Shown here in pieces: positions 1 through 8,744 of a DNA stretch of 52,165 bases (its first letter is position 1; each line of letters opens with the position of its first letter). Position numbers and translations under genes: made by a program. A model generated the notes under the pieces. The model did not search any database, was not told where the DNA came from, and saw only the letters and a program-made list of their open reading frames with translations. This stretch comes from Betaproteobacteria bacterium Ga0077532. Lineage in GTDB: Bacteria; Pseudomonadota; Gammaproteobacteria; Burkholderiales; Ga0077523. The stretch is taken from NCBI GenBank assembly GCA_001464895.1, contig LNEE01000023.1:1-52165 (forward strand), in the 5' to 3' direction.

Positions 1-86
1 TGGGTCGAGCTTCGCTCGACACCTGCGTTCCTGGATTCGTCGCGGTTCCCAAGCCCACGCCGCGTCGAGCGTAGCTCGACCCACGA
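1..86. repeat. Pair of dispersed palindromes (REP-like)
   Basis: Two short hairpins lie downstream of the first gene. Positions 4-20 read GTCGAGC-TTC-GCTCGAC and positions 64-80 read GTCGAGC-GTA-GCTCGAC, each a 7-bp perfect stem with a 3-nt loop. The reverse complement of 60-88 (CTTCGTGGGTCGAGCTA, then GCTCGACGCGGCG) matches the first hairpin of each unit in the 43.8-44.5 kb array. This is therefore a solitary copy of the same repeat family in opposite orientation. The inner hairpin lies just 3' of the stop at 108 and could act as a transcript end, but no T-run follows it. Confidence 0.7.
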
Positions 87-107
87 AGGACCTTCGCGAC
101 GACCGAC

Positions 108-1256
108 CTACAACGCCCGCGAGATCACTTCCTTCATGATCTCGTTCGTACCCCCGTAGATGCGCTGGATGCGCGCGTCGGCATACATGCGGGCAATCAT
201 GTATTCGTTCATGTAGCCGTACCCGCCGAAGAGCTGCAGGCATTCGTCGATGACCTGACCCTGCTGGTCGCTGGTCCAGAGTTTCACCATCGACGCGGTG
301 GCAGTGTCGAGCGTGCCGGCCACGAGGCGCTCGACGCAGTGATCGACGAACGTGCGCGCGACCTTCGTCGTCGTGGCGATCTCGGCCAGCTTGAACTTCG
401 TGTTCTGGAATTCCGCGACGGGCTTGCCGAACGCCGTCCGTTCTCGCACGTACGCGAGCGTCGCCTCGTAGGCGCCCTCCATCGCGGCGACCGCGCCGAC
501 GCCGATGAACGTGCGCTCGTAGGGCAGATCCGCCATCAGCTGGTAGAAGCCCTGCCCTTCCCGGCCGCCGAGCAGATTCGCCGCCGGCACCGTCACGTCG
601 TCGAAGAAGAGTTCAGAGGTGTCCTGCGCCTTCAGGCCAATCTTGTCGAGCACGCGGCCGACGCGGTATCCGGCGCAGTCCTGCGTCTCGACCACGAGGA
701 TCGACGTGCCGCGCGCACCGGCCGCCGGATCGGTCTTCGCCACGACGAGCACCACGCCCGCGAGAAAGCCGTTGGTGATGAAGGTCTTGGATCCGTTGAT
801 GAGGTAGCTGTCGCCGCGCCGCTCGGCCCGCGTGCGGATGCCCTGCAGGTCGGATCCCGCACCGGGCTCGGTCATCGCGATCGCGCCCACGAGCTCCCCG
901 CGGGCCATGCGCGGCAGGAAGCGCTGCTTCTGATCTTCGGTGCCGTGGTTCAGGAAGTAGTGGGCGACGATGCTGTGGACCGACGCGCTCATTCCAGTGA
1001 GTCCGCGGCGCGCCATCTCCTCGCAGAACACGGCTTCGTGTCGGAAGTCGCCACCGCCGCCACCCCAGGCTTCGGGGATGTCGGAACACAAGAGGCCGAT
1101 CTCGCCCGCCCGGCGCCAGAGTTCGTGGCCCACGTGACCCCGCTTCCGCGCGGCTTCGTCGTCGGGAAGCATCTCGGTCTCGACGAAGCGTGCAGCGGTC
1201 TCGCGGAACATCGCGAGTTCCTCGTTCATCCAGGAGGGGCGGAAGTCGATGGGCAT
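108..1256 (-). CDS. Acyl-CoA dehydrogenase (long-chain/AcdA-like)
   Basis: FAD-dependent alpha,beta-dehydrogenation of an acyl-CoA, passing electrons to ETF. The 382 aa match the usual family length of 380-390. Visible features are the FAD/substrate loop AMTEPGAGSDLQG (about 127-139), INGSKTFITNG (153-163), and the C-terminal YGGTNEIMKE. The MCAD-type catalytic Glu before that last motif is replaced by Gly. Glu247 in LPYERTF instead sits where long-chain and isovaleryl-type enzymes carry the base, so the gene is probably active and LCAD-like. It is the last gene of a minus-strand group (thioesterase, second dehydrogenase, GST, this gene), 29 bp after the GST. The substrate cannot be read from the sequence. 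Confidence 0.9.
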   Translation of the reverse strand: MPIDFRPSWMNEELAMFRETAARFVETEMLPDDEAARKRGHVGHELWRRAGEIGLLCSDIPEAWGGGGGDFRHEAVFCEEMARRGLTGMSASVHSIVAHYFLNHGTEDQKQRFLPRMARGELVGAIAMTEPGAGSDLQGIRTRAERRGDSYLINGSKTFITNGFLAGVVLVVAKTDPAAGARGTSILVVETQDCAGYRVGRVLDKIGLKAQDTSELFFDDVTVPAANLLGGREGQGFYQLMADLPYERTFIGVGAVAAMEGAYEATLAYVRERTAFGKPVAEFQNTKFKLAEIATTTKVARTFVDHCVERLVAGTLDTATASMVKLWTSDQQGQVIDECLQLFGGYGYMNEYMIARMYADARIQRIYGGTNEIMKEVISRAL

Positions 1257-1285
1257 GGAGATGCGTCCGGGAGGTCAGCCGTGGC

Positions 1286-1954
1286 TCAGGCTTTCGCCTT
1301 GCTCGCCACGTACGCGTTGAACGCCTCGACACCGGCCTTGCGGTCATCGTTCACTTGCTTCACCGAGGGTCGGTCGGCGATCCGCTTCGTATAGGCCTTG
1401 GCGGCGGGGAACTGCTCGGCGAGAAGATCGCGGCCGAGCGTGATCTTCGTGGCCATCGCGAGCACGGGCAGGTGCATCGAAGCCACGCAGTCGGCCGCGC
1501 CGAACGCCTCCCCGGCGGCGAACGCCGAGAAATCGGTGCGACGGGCAAGCGCCGTGAGCCCCTTCACGAGGGCCTTCTCCACTTCGGTTTTCGCGTTGTC
1601 CGACGCCTTGCCACCGAAGAAGGCTTCGCCGTACAGACGCCGGACGACGAGTTCCAGATGGAGTTCGAGGATCGTGATCAGCTCGCGGACGCGGGCGCGC
1701 GCGAACGGCTCGGCGGGATACAGGGGCTGCGCGGGATAGGCGTCCTCGAGGTAGTCGAGGATCACCTGCGACTCCGCGACCGCGCCCTGCGCCGTGCGGA
1801 GGAAGGGGAGCTTGCCCATCGGGGAGTCGCGCAGCACCGTCTCGTCCTTCGACGGGTAGACGATCACCTCTTCGAAGGGGATGCCCTTCTCGATGAGCGC
1901 GACCTTCACCTTGTTGTGATAGTTGCTCGCAGGGAACCCGCACAGCTGCAGCAT
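1286..1954 (-). CDS. Glutathione S-transferase family protein
   Basis: A 222-aa protein with a thioredoxin-like N-terminal half and an all-helical C-terminal half, the normal GST layout and length. The N-terminal GFPASNYHNKVK places Ser10 or Asn11 at the glutathione-activating position. The cis-proline loop is MGKLPFL (46-52), and the glutathione gamma-glutamyl contact is ESQVILDYLED (61-71). It lies between two acyl-CoA dehydrogenases on the same strand, 29 bp upstream of the next gene and 84 bp after the previous one, so it is probably co-transcribed. A role in detoxification or aromatic/acyl metabolism is inferred from context only. Confidence 0.85.
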   Translation of the reverse strand: MLQLCGFPASNYHNKVKVALIEKGIPFEEVIVYPSKDETVLRDSPMGKLPFLRTAQGAVAESQVILDYLEDAYPAQPLYPAEPFARARVRELITILELHLELVVRRLYGEAFFGGKASDNAKTEVEKALVKGLTALARRTDFSAFAAGEAFGAADCVASMHLPVLAMATKITLGRDLLAEQFPAAKAYTKRIADRPSVKQVNDDRKAGVEAFNAYVASKAKA

Positions 1955-2038
1955 GGAGGCACTCCTCGGGGATGGGGGAACAACGAACGACGGGACGCCC
2001 GAAGACGCCCCGCCGCGACTGCGATCACACGACAGCGA

Positions 2039-3259
2039 TCAGCGGTGCTGGTGGCTGCGCAGCTCGAACTTCGCGAGCTGGTTGCGATGCACCTCGTCCG
2101 GACCGTCCGCCAGGCGCAGCGTGCGGTTCCACGCGTACATCCAGGCGAGCGGGAAGGCGTCGGAGATGCCGCCACCGCCGTGGGCCTGGATGGCCCAGTC
2201 GATCACCTGCTGGGCCATGTTCGGCGCGACGATCTTGATCATGGCGATCTCGGCGCGCGCTTCCTTGTTGCCCACGGTGTCCATCTTGTAGGCGGCCTTC
2301 AGCGTGAGCAGGCGGGCCTGTTCGATCATGCAGCGCGACTCCGCGATGCGCTCGTGCCACACGGACTGCTCCGACACGGGCTTGCCGAACGCGACGCGCG
2401 ACTGGAGGCGCTTGCACATGAGTTCGAGGGCGCGCTCCGCCTGGCCGATGATCCGCATGCAGTGGTGGATACGGCCGGGTCCGAGGCGGCCCTGGGCGAT
2501 CTCGAAACCGCGGCCTTCGCCGAGCAGCATGTTGGAGGCCGGGACGCGGACGTTCTCGAGCAGGACTTCCATGTGGCCGTGGGGCGCGTCGTCGTAGCCG
2601 AACACGGACAGATGGCGGAGGACCTTCACGCCGGGCGCGTCGGCCGGCACGAGGATCATCGACTGGCGCTTGTACGGGTCGGCGTTGTCCGGGTCGGACT
2701 TGCCCATCAGGATGAAGATCTTGCAGCGGGGATCGCCGACGCCCGACGACCACCACTTGCGACCGTTGATGACGTACTCGTCACCCACGCGCTCGATGCG
2801 GCACTGGATGTTGGTGGCGTCGGAAGAAGCCACCTCGGGTTCGGTCATCAGGAACGCGGACCGGAACTCTCCGGCGAGGAGGGGCTCCAGCCACTTCTTC
2901 TGATGTTCCGGGCTGCCGTAGCGCAGCAGCACTTCCATGTTGCCGGTGTCGGGCGCGGAGCAGTTGAACACTTCGGGGCCCCACGTGACGCGGCCCATGA
3001 TCTCGCAGAGCGGCGCGTACTCGAGGTTGGTCAGCGTGCCGCCATGGGCCTTCGGCCGCCACAGGTTCCAGAGGCCTTCGGCCTTCGCCTTCTCCTTCAG
3101 AGTCTCGATGATCTTCGTGGGGATCCAGGCGTTGCCATTGCGACGGTTCTCGTCGACCTCCGCGATGAAGGTGGCCTCGTTCGGCAGCACGTGTGCCTCC
3201 ATGAAGGCACTCACACGGGACTGCAGTTCCTTGACCTTGGGCGTGAAATCGAAATCCAT
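2039..3259 (-). CDS. Acyl-CoA dehydrogenase (ACAD10/11-like)
   Basis: A 406-aa FAD-dependent acyl-CoA dehydrogenase. The start at 3259 is chosen because GGAGGAG lies 5-6 nt upstream and the protein then begins with the typical [13 protein letters not shown]; an in-frame upstream Met lacks a ribosome site. Motifs are [15 protein letters not shown] in the mid-domain, [10 protein letters not shown], and the C-terminal DGPDEVH (385-391). The last is typical of the ACAD10/11-type branch rather than of short/medium-chain enzymes. It differs clearly from the dehydrogenase at 108-1256, so the two probably act on different acyl-CoAs. The intervening GST and flanking thioesterase suggest one fatty-acyl or branched-acyl catabolic group. 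Confidence 0.88.
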   Translation of the reverse strand: MDFDFTPKVKELQSRVSAFMEAHVLPNEATFIAEVDENRRNGNAWIPTKIIETLKEKAKAEGLWNLWRPKAHGGTLTNLEYAPLCEIMGRVTWGPEVFNCSAPDTGNMEVLLRYGSPEHQKKWLEPLLAGEFRSAFLMTEPEVASSDATNIQCRIERVGDEYVINGRKWWSSGVGDPRCKIFILMGKSDPDNADPYKRQSMILVPADAPGVKVLRHLSVFGYDDAPHGHMEVLLENVRVPASNMLLGEGRGFEIAQGRLGPGRIHHCMRIIGQAERALELMCKRLQSRVAFGKPVSEQSVWHERIAESRCMIEQARLLTLKAAYKMDTVGNKEARAEIAMIKIVAPNMAQQVIDWAIQAHGGGGISDAFPLAWMYAWNRTLRLADGPDEVHRNQLAKFELRSHQHR

Positions 3260-3427
3260 GAAGACTCCTCCAGCGGTGAACGGCGTCACCTCGGTGTTGA
3301 AGACGGGACTGCGGAAGCCGGCGCCCCGGTCGGGCACGGGCGTGCCACGGCGCGGGACGAAAAACGGTCATCGAGTATGCCACCGCGCCGCGCGATTCCA
3401 CAAAGCCGGCGCGGTCGGACGCGAACG

Positions 3428-3862
3428 TCAGACGGACGGATCGCGCCCCTCGAACCGGGCGATGGCCTCCCGGAGCGACACCGGCACGGATGTGGACTTG
3501 CGCGTCGCGGGGTCGGCGTTGACGTAGACGACCTCGCCGCTCACCAGATGGTCCGGACCGCGATGGATCTCGATCGCGAAGACCATGCTCGAGCGGCCGA
3601 TGCGCGCGACCCGCACACAGACCTCCATCTCGTCGTCGTACTCGGCCGACCGGTGGTACTCGACCGTCGCCTTGACGACGTAGAGATCGCTGCCGTGGTC
3701 CACCAGCCCCTGGGGATACGGGAAGCCCGATGCCCGCCAGTACTCGGTGATCCCCACGTCGAAGTACATGAGGTAGTGGGCGTTGAAGACGATGCCCTGC
3801 CGGTCCACCTCGGCCCAGCGCACCCGCATCGGATGCGCGAACCGGAAATCCGCTCGTGCCAC
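3428..3862 (-). CDS. Acyl-CoA thioesterase, 4HBT/YbgC hot-dog family
   Basis: A 144-aa single hot-dog domain that hydrolyses acyl- or aryl-CoA. The motif WAEVDRQGIVFNAHYLMYFD (17-36) contains Asp20, the catalytic position of the 4-hydroxybenzoyl-CoA thioesterase family (Asp, Gly, Val and Tyr spacing kept). I chose the GTG at 3862 because CAGGAG precedes it by about 8 nt. The much longer open frame upstream overlaps the divergent dioxygenase gene and has no family similarity. It is the first gene of the minus-strand acyl-CoA group, 168 bp before the dehydrogenase. The substrate is unknown. Confidence 0.82.
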   Translation of the reverse strand: MARADFRFAHPMRVRWAEVDRQGIVFNAHYLMYFDVGITEYWRASGFPYPQGLVDHGSDLYVVKATVEYHRSAEYDDEMEVCVRVARIGRSSMVFAIEIHRGPDHLVSGEVVYVNADPATRKSTSVPVSLREAIARFEGRDPSV

Positions 3863-4046
3863 GCTTGGGTCTCCTGCCTGAATCGGGGCGCCGATTATGG
3901 TCGATGGGCCAGCATGATGGGACGCCCGTTCGCAGCCATGCACATTCGCCGTGCAGACACGCGACGCCGCGGGCCCCTTGCGTGTGGTGGAATCGGTCCG
4001 CAACTGCTGCTCATGCAGTCGAACCCCAGCATCCAGCGGAGTCCCC

Positions 4047-4847
4047 ATGGCGTCCCTGCCCACGCTCTTTCTCTCCCACGGCGCGCCCACCTTCGCCATC
4101 GACCCCGGTCGCGCCGGCGACGCGCTCACCGCGGCTGTCGCGCGCATCCCCAGGCCGAAGGCGATCCTCGCGGTGTCGGCCCACTGGGAAACCGCGCGAC
4201 CTGCCGTCTCCGGCGCCGCCTCGCCGAAGACCATCCACGACTTCTTCGGATTCCCGAAGCCGCTGTACGACATCCGCTATCCGGCGCCTGGTGCACCCGG
4301 GCTCGCGAAACGCGTGGCGGAGCTGCTGGCGGGTGCGGGGCACGATATCGACATCGATGCCTCCCAGGGCCTGGACCACGGCGCCTGGGTGCCGTTGCGA
4401 CACATGTATCCGCAGGCGGACATCCCGGTCGCGCAGTTGTCGATCCAGCCGCACCTCGGCGCGGCGCATCATCTCCGGATCGGCAAAGCGCTCGCACCGC
4501 TCGCGGACGAAGGCGTGCTGATCGTCGGGTCGGGCAGCATCACGCACAACCTCGGCGAGTTCCGCATGCTGCTCGAGGACGCCACGTCGCTGTCGTACGT
4601 GACGGACTTCCAGGACTGGTTCGCCGCGCGCGTGGCGGCCCGCGACGATGCGTCGCTCGTACGGTATCGGGAACTGGCACCCTCGGCCTCCCGCGCGCAC
4701 CCGACCGAGGACCACATCCTGCCGTTCCACGTGGCCCTGGGAGCGGCTGCGGGCGCAGAGCGCCACGAACGCCTCCACGCGGGCGTGACGTTCGGCGTGA
4801 TCGGGATGGACGACTACGCGTTCGGCGCGGAGCGGCTGGCGGCCTGA
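4047..4847 (+). CDS. LigB/DODA-type extradiol dioxygenase family protein
   Basis: A 266-aa member of the class III extradiol ring-cleavage family, closest in layout to YgiD-like 4,5-DOPA dioxygenases. Metal ligands by position are His11 (LSHGAP), His46 (SAHWE) and His223 (TEDHILP). LDHGAW (His111) and THNLG (His167) are the other conserved histidines. The ATG at 4047 has CGGAG upstream and gives the classic short N-terminus; an earlier ATG only adds non-conserved residues. It is monocistronic and divergent from the thioesterase. The physiological substrate is open: some family members act in catechol cleavage, and others are poorly characterised. Confidence 0.85.
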   Translation: MASLPTLFLSHGAPTFAIDPGRAGDALTAAVARIPRPKAILAVSAHWETARPAVSGAASPKTIHDFFGFPKPLYDIRYPAPGAPGLAKRVAELLAGAGHDIDIDASQGLDHGAWVPLRHMYPQADIPVAQLSIQPHLGAAHHLRIGKALAPLADEGVLIVGSGSITHNLGEFRMLLEDATSLSYVTDFQDWFAARVAARDDASLVRYRELAPSASRAHPTEDHILPFHVALGAAAGAERHERLHAGVTFGVIGMDDYAFGAERLAA

Positions 4848-4860
4848 CCGGACGGCACGC

Positions 4861-5322
4861 CTACACGTATCGCCGCGATACCGTCTCGGCGACCATCGCC
4901 GGCTTGGTGGATCCCTCGCGTTCGATCGTCACGTTCCACGTGAGCTGGGCGCCACCCGGAATCGCCTCGTACTTCACGAGCCCGATGCGCGCGCGGATCC
5001 GGCTGCCGACCGGCACGGGATCGGTGAATCGAACGCGGTTCGTCCCGTAGTTGACGCCCATGCGCGTCCCGCCGATCTCGACGGTGTTCGCCATGAACCC
5101 CGCGATGAGAGAGAGCGTGAGATAGCCGTGGGCGATCGTGCCTCCGTAGGGCGAGTCGCGCTTCGCGCGCTCCGGATCGACATGGATCCACTGGTGATCG
5201 TCGGTCGCCTCGGCGAAGCGGTCGACGCGGGCCTGCGTGATCTCCAGCCAGTCGCTGACGGCGATCTCGGTGCCGGCCTTCGGCTCGAGATCGGCGAGGT
5301 TGTCGAAACGTGTGCGGGGCAT
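4861..5322 (-). CDS. MaoC-like (R)-enoyl-CoA hydratase/dehydratase
   Basis: A 153-aa hot-dog protein of the MaoC/PhaJ type, hydrating enoyl-CoA. The hydratase signature is present: Asp42 and His47 in TDDHQWIHVD (40-49), followed by GGTIAHGYLTLSLI (60-73). The start at 5322 has CGGAGGA 4-5 nt upstream; longer in-frame extensions do not look coding. It converges tail to tail on the dioxygenase with 13 bp between stops, and is divergent from the outer-membrane protein gene. Size and motif suit a stand-alone R-specific hydratase that could feed beta-oxidation or PHA precursor supply. Confidence 0.88.
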   Translation of the reverse strand: MPRTRFDNLADLEPKAGTEIAVSDWLEITQARVDRFAEATDDHQWIHVDPERAKRDSPYGGTIAHGYLTLSLIAGFMANTVEIGGTRMGVNYGTNRVRFTDPVPVGSRIRARIGLVKYEAIPGGAQLTWNVTIEREGSTKPAMVAETVSRRYV

Positions 5323-5407
5323 GCTGTCCTCCGATTGGGTCTGGCGATGACGCCTGCTCGATTCCGGCATCATTGATGGCCGACGACATCCATCGAGGAT
5401 ACCTCCC

Positions 5408-5971
5408 GTGACCCACCGACAGCCCCGTCTCCGTCGCTTCCTTTCGTACGCCGTGCTCGCAGCCATCGGCGGCATGGGCGCCACGCCCGCCGCCGCGCAA
5501 CTCGCCCTCGGAGGCGGGTCGGGACGCTACTCGTTCGGCGGCGGCATCAGCGCCGGCGCGGGCGACGTCTCGTTCCTGATGGTGGCGCCCTACCTGTCGT
5601 ACCGTGTGACGGAAGAGGTGGAGGTCGGCGCGAGTCTCTTCTACCGGCTGCGCAACGACACCCGCTTCGGGCGCGACCTGAACACCCAGGATGCCGGCGG
5701 CAGCGTGTTCGGCCGGTATCACCTGCCCGGGCCGTTCTTCGCGCAGGCCGAGGTGGAGTACCTGAACTACGAGGTCTATCGCAGCAACCTGTCGACCTAC
5801 CGCAAGAACGCCACCGGGCTGCTCGCCGGGGGCGGGGTCTCGCAGCCGCTGGGGGCCAATGCCTCCGCCCACCTGATGCTGCTCTACAACTTCAGCTACG
5901 GCGGCTACTCGGCACCGGCGCCGTACTCGAGCCCGTGGGTGCTGCGCGCAGGCATCGGCATCCGATTCTGA
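5408..5971 (+). CDS. Outer-membrane beta-barrel protein, unknown role
   Basis: A 187-aa protein with a GTG start and a GAGGA about 8 nt upstream. A basic N-terminus (THRQPRLRRF) is followed by a hydrophobic stretch and a signal peptidase I site near TPAAAQ. The mature part alternates Gly/Tyr/Ser-rich strands (RYSFGGGISAG, YLSYRVTEEVEVGASLFYRL) and ends with Phe, in GIGIRF, the usual last-strand signature of outer-membrane barrels. It resembles small 8-strand barrels or the 'outer membrane protein beta-barrel' group. No enzyme motif is seen, and its neighbours do not indicate a job. Confidence 0.65.
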   Translation: MTHRQPRLRRFLSYAVLAAIGGMGATPAAAQLALGGGSGRYSFGGGISAGAGDVSFLMVAPYLSYRVTEEVEVGASLFYRLRNDTRFGRDLNTQDAGGSVFGRYHLPGPFFAQAEVEYLNYEVYRSNLSTYRKNATGLLAGGGVSQPLGANASAHLMLLYNFSYGGYSAPAPYSSPWVLRAGIGIRF

Positions 5972-5990
5972 CCGACACCCGCGCGGGGGA

Positions 5991-6755
5991 TCACGTCCGG
6001 AAGGCCTCGACCACCGCCGACGTGTTCTTCACGAGCAGGAACTGGTCGGACGTCACGGCGACGAAGTTCGCGCCCTGGGCGATCCAGCCCTTCGCATCGG
6101 CTTCGTTGAACGACAGGATCCCCGCGCCCTTGCCCTTCGCACGGATGCGCTGCAGCGCCGTGGTGATCTTCGCGCGGACGTCCGGATGGGCGGGATTGTT
6201 CAGATGGCCGAATCCCGCCGCGAAGTCCTGCGGTCCGACGAACACGCCGTCGACGCCCTCGACGGCAGCGATCTCGTCGAGATTGTCGAACCCCTTGCTC
6301 GATTCGAGCTGCACGACGACGCACATCTCGTCGTGCACCCGCTGGAAGTAGTCGGTGACGCGGCCATAGCGGTTCGCGCGCGAGTTCGTCGACACGCCGC
6401 GCACGCCGTGGGGTGCGTAGCGGGTGGCGGCCACGGCGGCCCGGGCTTCTTCGGCGGTCTCAACGTAGGGGATGATGAACGACTGCACGCCGAGGTCGAG
6501 CAGCCGCTTCATCAACACGGTGTCGTTCCACGGAGGGCGCACGACGGGCGACACCGGATACGGTGCCACGGCCTGGAGTTGCGCATGGACGTTGGGGATC
6601 TCGTTCGGCGCGTGCTCCATGTCGATCAGCACCCAGTCGAACCCGGCACCGGCGCAGATCTCCGCGGCCACGGGGCTCCCGAGACTCATCCAGCACCCGG
6701 CCTGCTGCTTCCCGGCGGCGAGCCCCTGCTTGAACCTGTTGACCGGCATATCCAT
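5991..6755 (-). CDS. HpcH/HpaI-family aldolase
   Basis: A 254-aa class II pyruvate aldolase of the HpaI/GarL family, cleaving a 2-oxo-hydroxy acid to pyruvate plus an aldehyde. Residues in place are IDMEHAPNEI with His48, Arg73 (VVRPPWND), the metal ligand Glu151 (QLESSKG) and Asp177 (VGPQDFAAGFG). The start at 6755 follows GGGGGAG by about 5 nt. The gene is divergent from the DapA-like gene, with starts about 90 bp apart, so the two may share a control region and a sugar-acid or aromatic catabolic route. The exact substrate (2-keto-3-deoxyglucarate, 4-hydroxy-2-oxo-heptanedioate or other) cannot be decided. Confidence 0.88.
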   Translation of the reverse strand: MDMPVNRFKQGLAAGKQQAGCWMSLGSPVAAEICAGAGFDWVLIDMEHAPNEIPNVHAQLQAVAPYPVSPVVRPPWNDTVLMKRLLDLGVQSFIIPYVETAEEARAAVAATRYAPHGVRGVSTNSRANRYGRVTDYFQRVHDEMCVVVQLESSKGFDNLDEIAAVEGVDGVFVGPQDFAAGFGHLNNPAHPDVRAKITTALQRIRAKGKGAGILSFNEADAKGWIAQGANFVAVTSDQFLLVKNTSAVVEAFRT

Positions 6756-6847
6756 GGCATCTCCCCCTGCGTCGTGACGGAAGCGGCCGATTGTATCCAC
6801 GCGCGACGTTTACAGGCGGTCGCCGGTCGAACAGAATCCGGCGCACC

Positions 6848-7777
6848 ATGACCGACAACCTCCGCTTCTCCGGCGTCGTGCCCATCCTGGCCACGCCCTT
6901 CCACGCCGACGAGTCCGTCGACACCACATCGCTCGACCGCCTCGTGCGCTTCATGGCTGGCCTGGGCGTCGACGGTGTGACGGTGCTGGGTGTCCTCGGC
7001 GAATCCAACCGGCTGTCCGACCGCGATCGCGAACTCGCGATCCGCACGGCCGTCGCCGCTGCCGGGTCGACGCCCGTGATCGTCGGCGCGAGCCATCCGG
7101 GCACGCGCGCCACCCTCGATCTCGTGCGGATGGCCGCGGACCTCGGCGCGCGCGGCGTGATGATCGCGGCGTCGGCCGAGCCGGTCCCCAACGACGACCG
7201 GCTCTTCGAGTACTACCGCCGCGTCGGCACCGACAGCCCGCTCCCGATCGTCGTGCAGGACCATCCCGCATCGACCGCCGTGCACATGCCCGTTCCGCTG
7301 CTCGTGCGGATCGCGAAGGAGGTCCCGGGGATCGTCGGTATCAAGGAAGAGGCCGTGCCCACGCCGCCGAAGCTGCGTTCGCTGATCGCGGCGCTCGGCC
7401 CCGATGGCCCGACCATCATGACCGGCCTCGGCGCGCTCTACGGACTGTTCGATCTCGAAGCGGGCAGTGCCGGATTCAACACCGGGTTCGCGTTCCCCGA
7501 AGTGCTGATGGGCATGGTCGAGGCGATGCGCGCCGGCGACACCACCCGGGCGCGAAGTCTCTACACGCGATTCCTGCCACTCATCGTGTTCGAACAGCAG
7601 CCGGGCGTCGCAGTGCGCAAGGAGATCCTTCGCCGCCGCGGCGCCATCGAAGGCAACACGGTGCGGCACCCGGGTGCGGGCCTTCCGCCCGGTGCCGAGG
7701 CCCAGCTCGACGCCCTGATCGAGGCAACGCTGCCCGGCGTCGACCTGACGCGGCCGCTGGACCTTGCGCGGCTGTAG
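6848..7777 (+). CDS. DapA-like class I aldolase/lyase family protein
   Basis: A 309-aa TIM-barrel of the dihydrodipicolinate synthase/N-acetylneuraminate lyase superfamily. The substrate-carboxylate loop is GVLGES (48-53) and the Schiff-base lysine is Lys166 in GIVGIKEEA. At the position of the conserved YNVP tyrosine the sequence reads VVQDHP (135-140), placing Gln137 where the proton-relay Tyr normally sits. The enzyme is therefore unlikely to be lysine-pathway DapA. It more probably acts in degradation of a 2-oxo acid. No clear Shine-Dalgarno sequence precedes the ATG, which was chosen because the family N-terminus begins just after it. Confidence 0.82.
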   Translation: MTDNLRFSGVVPILATPFHADESVDTTSLDRLVRFMAGLGVDGVTVLGVLGESNRLSDRDRELAIRTAVAAAGSTPVIVGASHPGTRATLDLVRMAADLGARGVMIAASAEPVPNDDRLFEYYRRVGTDSPLPIVVQDHPASTAVHMPVPLLVRIAKEVPGIVGIKEEAVPTPPKLRSLIAALGPDGPTIMTGLGALYGLFDLEAGSAGFNTGFAFPEVLMGMVEAMRAGDTTRARSLYTRFLPLIVFEQQPGVAVRKEILRRRGAIEGNTVRHPGAGLPPGAEAQLDALIEATLPGVDLTRPLDLARL

Positions 7778-7853
7778 ATCGGCAGGGAAGCGAACAGCAG
7801 CGCGGCCGCCGGCCTCCGCCGGGTCCTGACCCTCTTCCCCAGCCCTCGGATCC

Positions 7854-8708
7854 ATGGGTGCCCTCTGGATGCTCGTCGCCGGACTCGCCTTCGCGGCGAT
7901 GGGCGTCTTCGCGAAGATCGGCGCGTCGCACTTCAGCAGCGCCGAGCTGGTGTTCTATCGCTCGATCGTGGGGCTCGCGACGCTCGGGGTCCTGGCGAGG
8001 ATGCGGGGTTGGCCGATCGCCACGGCCCACTGGCGCCTGCATCTCTGGCGCGGTCTCGCCGGCGTGGTGTCGCTCGGCCTCTACTTCCATTGCATCGGCC
8101 GCCTGCCGCTCGCCACCGCGGTGACGCTGAACTACACCTCGCCGCTGTTCCTCGCGCTGCTCACGACGCTCCTCCTGCACGAACATTTTCGGGGGCCGCT
8201 GGCTGGCGCGCTCGTCATCTCGTTCGGCGGTGTCGTGCTCCTGCTGGAGCCCACACTGCGCGAGGACCAGATGTTCGACGGTCTGCTGGGCCTCGCGTCC
8301 GGCGCGCTGGCGGCGGTGGCGTACCTCAACGTGAAGCAACTCGGGGCGACGGGCGAGCCGAGCTGGCGGGTGGTCTTCTACTTCACGCTTCTGTCGACGA
8401 TCTGCGCCGGGCTCTGGATGCTCGTCGCGGGCGTGCGTCCGGTCACCGCCGGCAACGTTTGGATCCTGCTCGGTCTCGGCGCAACAGCCACCGTCGGCCA
8501 GTTCACGATGACGAAGGCCTATCACTCGGGACACACGCTGGTGGTGGGCGCCCTGTCGTATTCGACGGTGGTGTTCGCAACGCTGCTGGGCCTCGTCCTC
8601 TGGAGCGAGGTACCGGCACTCGTGGGCTGGCTCGGGATCGCACTCATCGTGGCCGGCGGGGTGCTCAGTCTGCGTGCCGGCCGGGCGGAGTCTGGTAATG
8701 TCCGCTGA
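7854..8708 (+). CDS. DMT-superfamily (EamA) transporter
   Basis: A 284-aa integral inner-membrane protein made of two EamA repeats, about ten hydrophobic segments in total, typical of drug/metabolite exporters. The first repeat begins immediately (GALWMLVAGLAFAAMGVFAK). The second starts near residue 145 (GLLGLASGALAAVAYLNVK) and ends with GWLGIALIVAGGVLSLRAG. The conserved NYTSPLF-type stretch in repeat one is present. It lies 76 bp after the DapA-like gene on the same strand and could belong with it. The transported compound is unknown. Confidence 0.87.
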   Translation: MGALWMLVAGLAFAAMGVFAKIGASHFSSAELVFYRSIVGLATLGVLARMRGWPIATAHWRLHLWRGLAGVVSLGLYFHCIGRLPLATAVTLNYTSPLFLALLTTLLLHEHFRGPLAGALVISFGGVVLLLEPTLREDQMFDGLLGLASGALAAVAYLNVKQLGATGEPSWRVVFYFTLLSTICAGLWMLVAGVRPVTAGNVWILLGLGATATVGQFTMTKAYHSGHTLVVGALSYSTVVFATLLGLVLWSEVPALVGWLGIALIVAGGVLSLRAGRAESGNVR

Positions 8709-8744
8709 GGAGAACTTCCTCCACGCTTACTCGTAGCCGACGCC

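Noticed and set aside
108..1256. Acyl-CoA dehydrogenase inactivated by loss of the C-terminal catalytic Glu
   Set aside because: The LCAD/IVD-type base Glu247 is present, so Gly at the other site is a normal subfamily feature.
1190..5050. Very long open frame of 1286 codons on the plus strand
   Set aside because: It runs antisense or out of frame across several well-supported genes, has Arg/His/Gly-rich composition and shows no domain; a GC-rich shadow.
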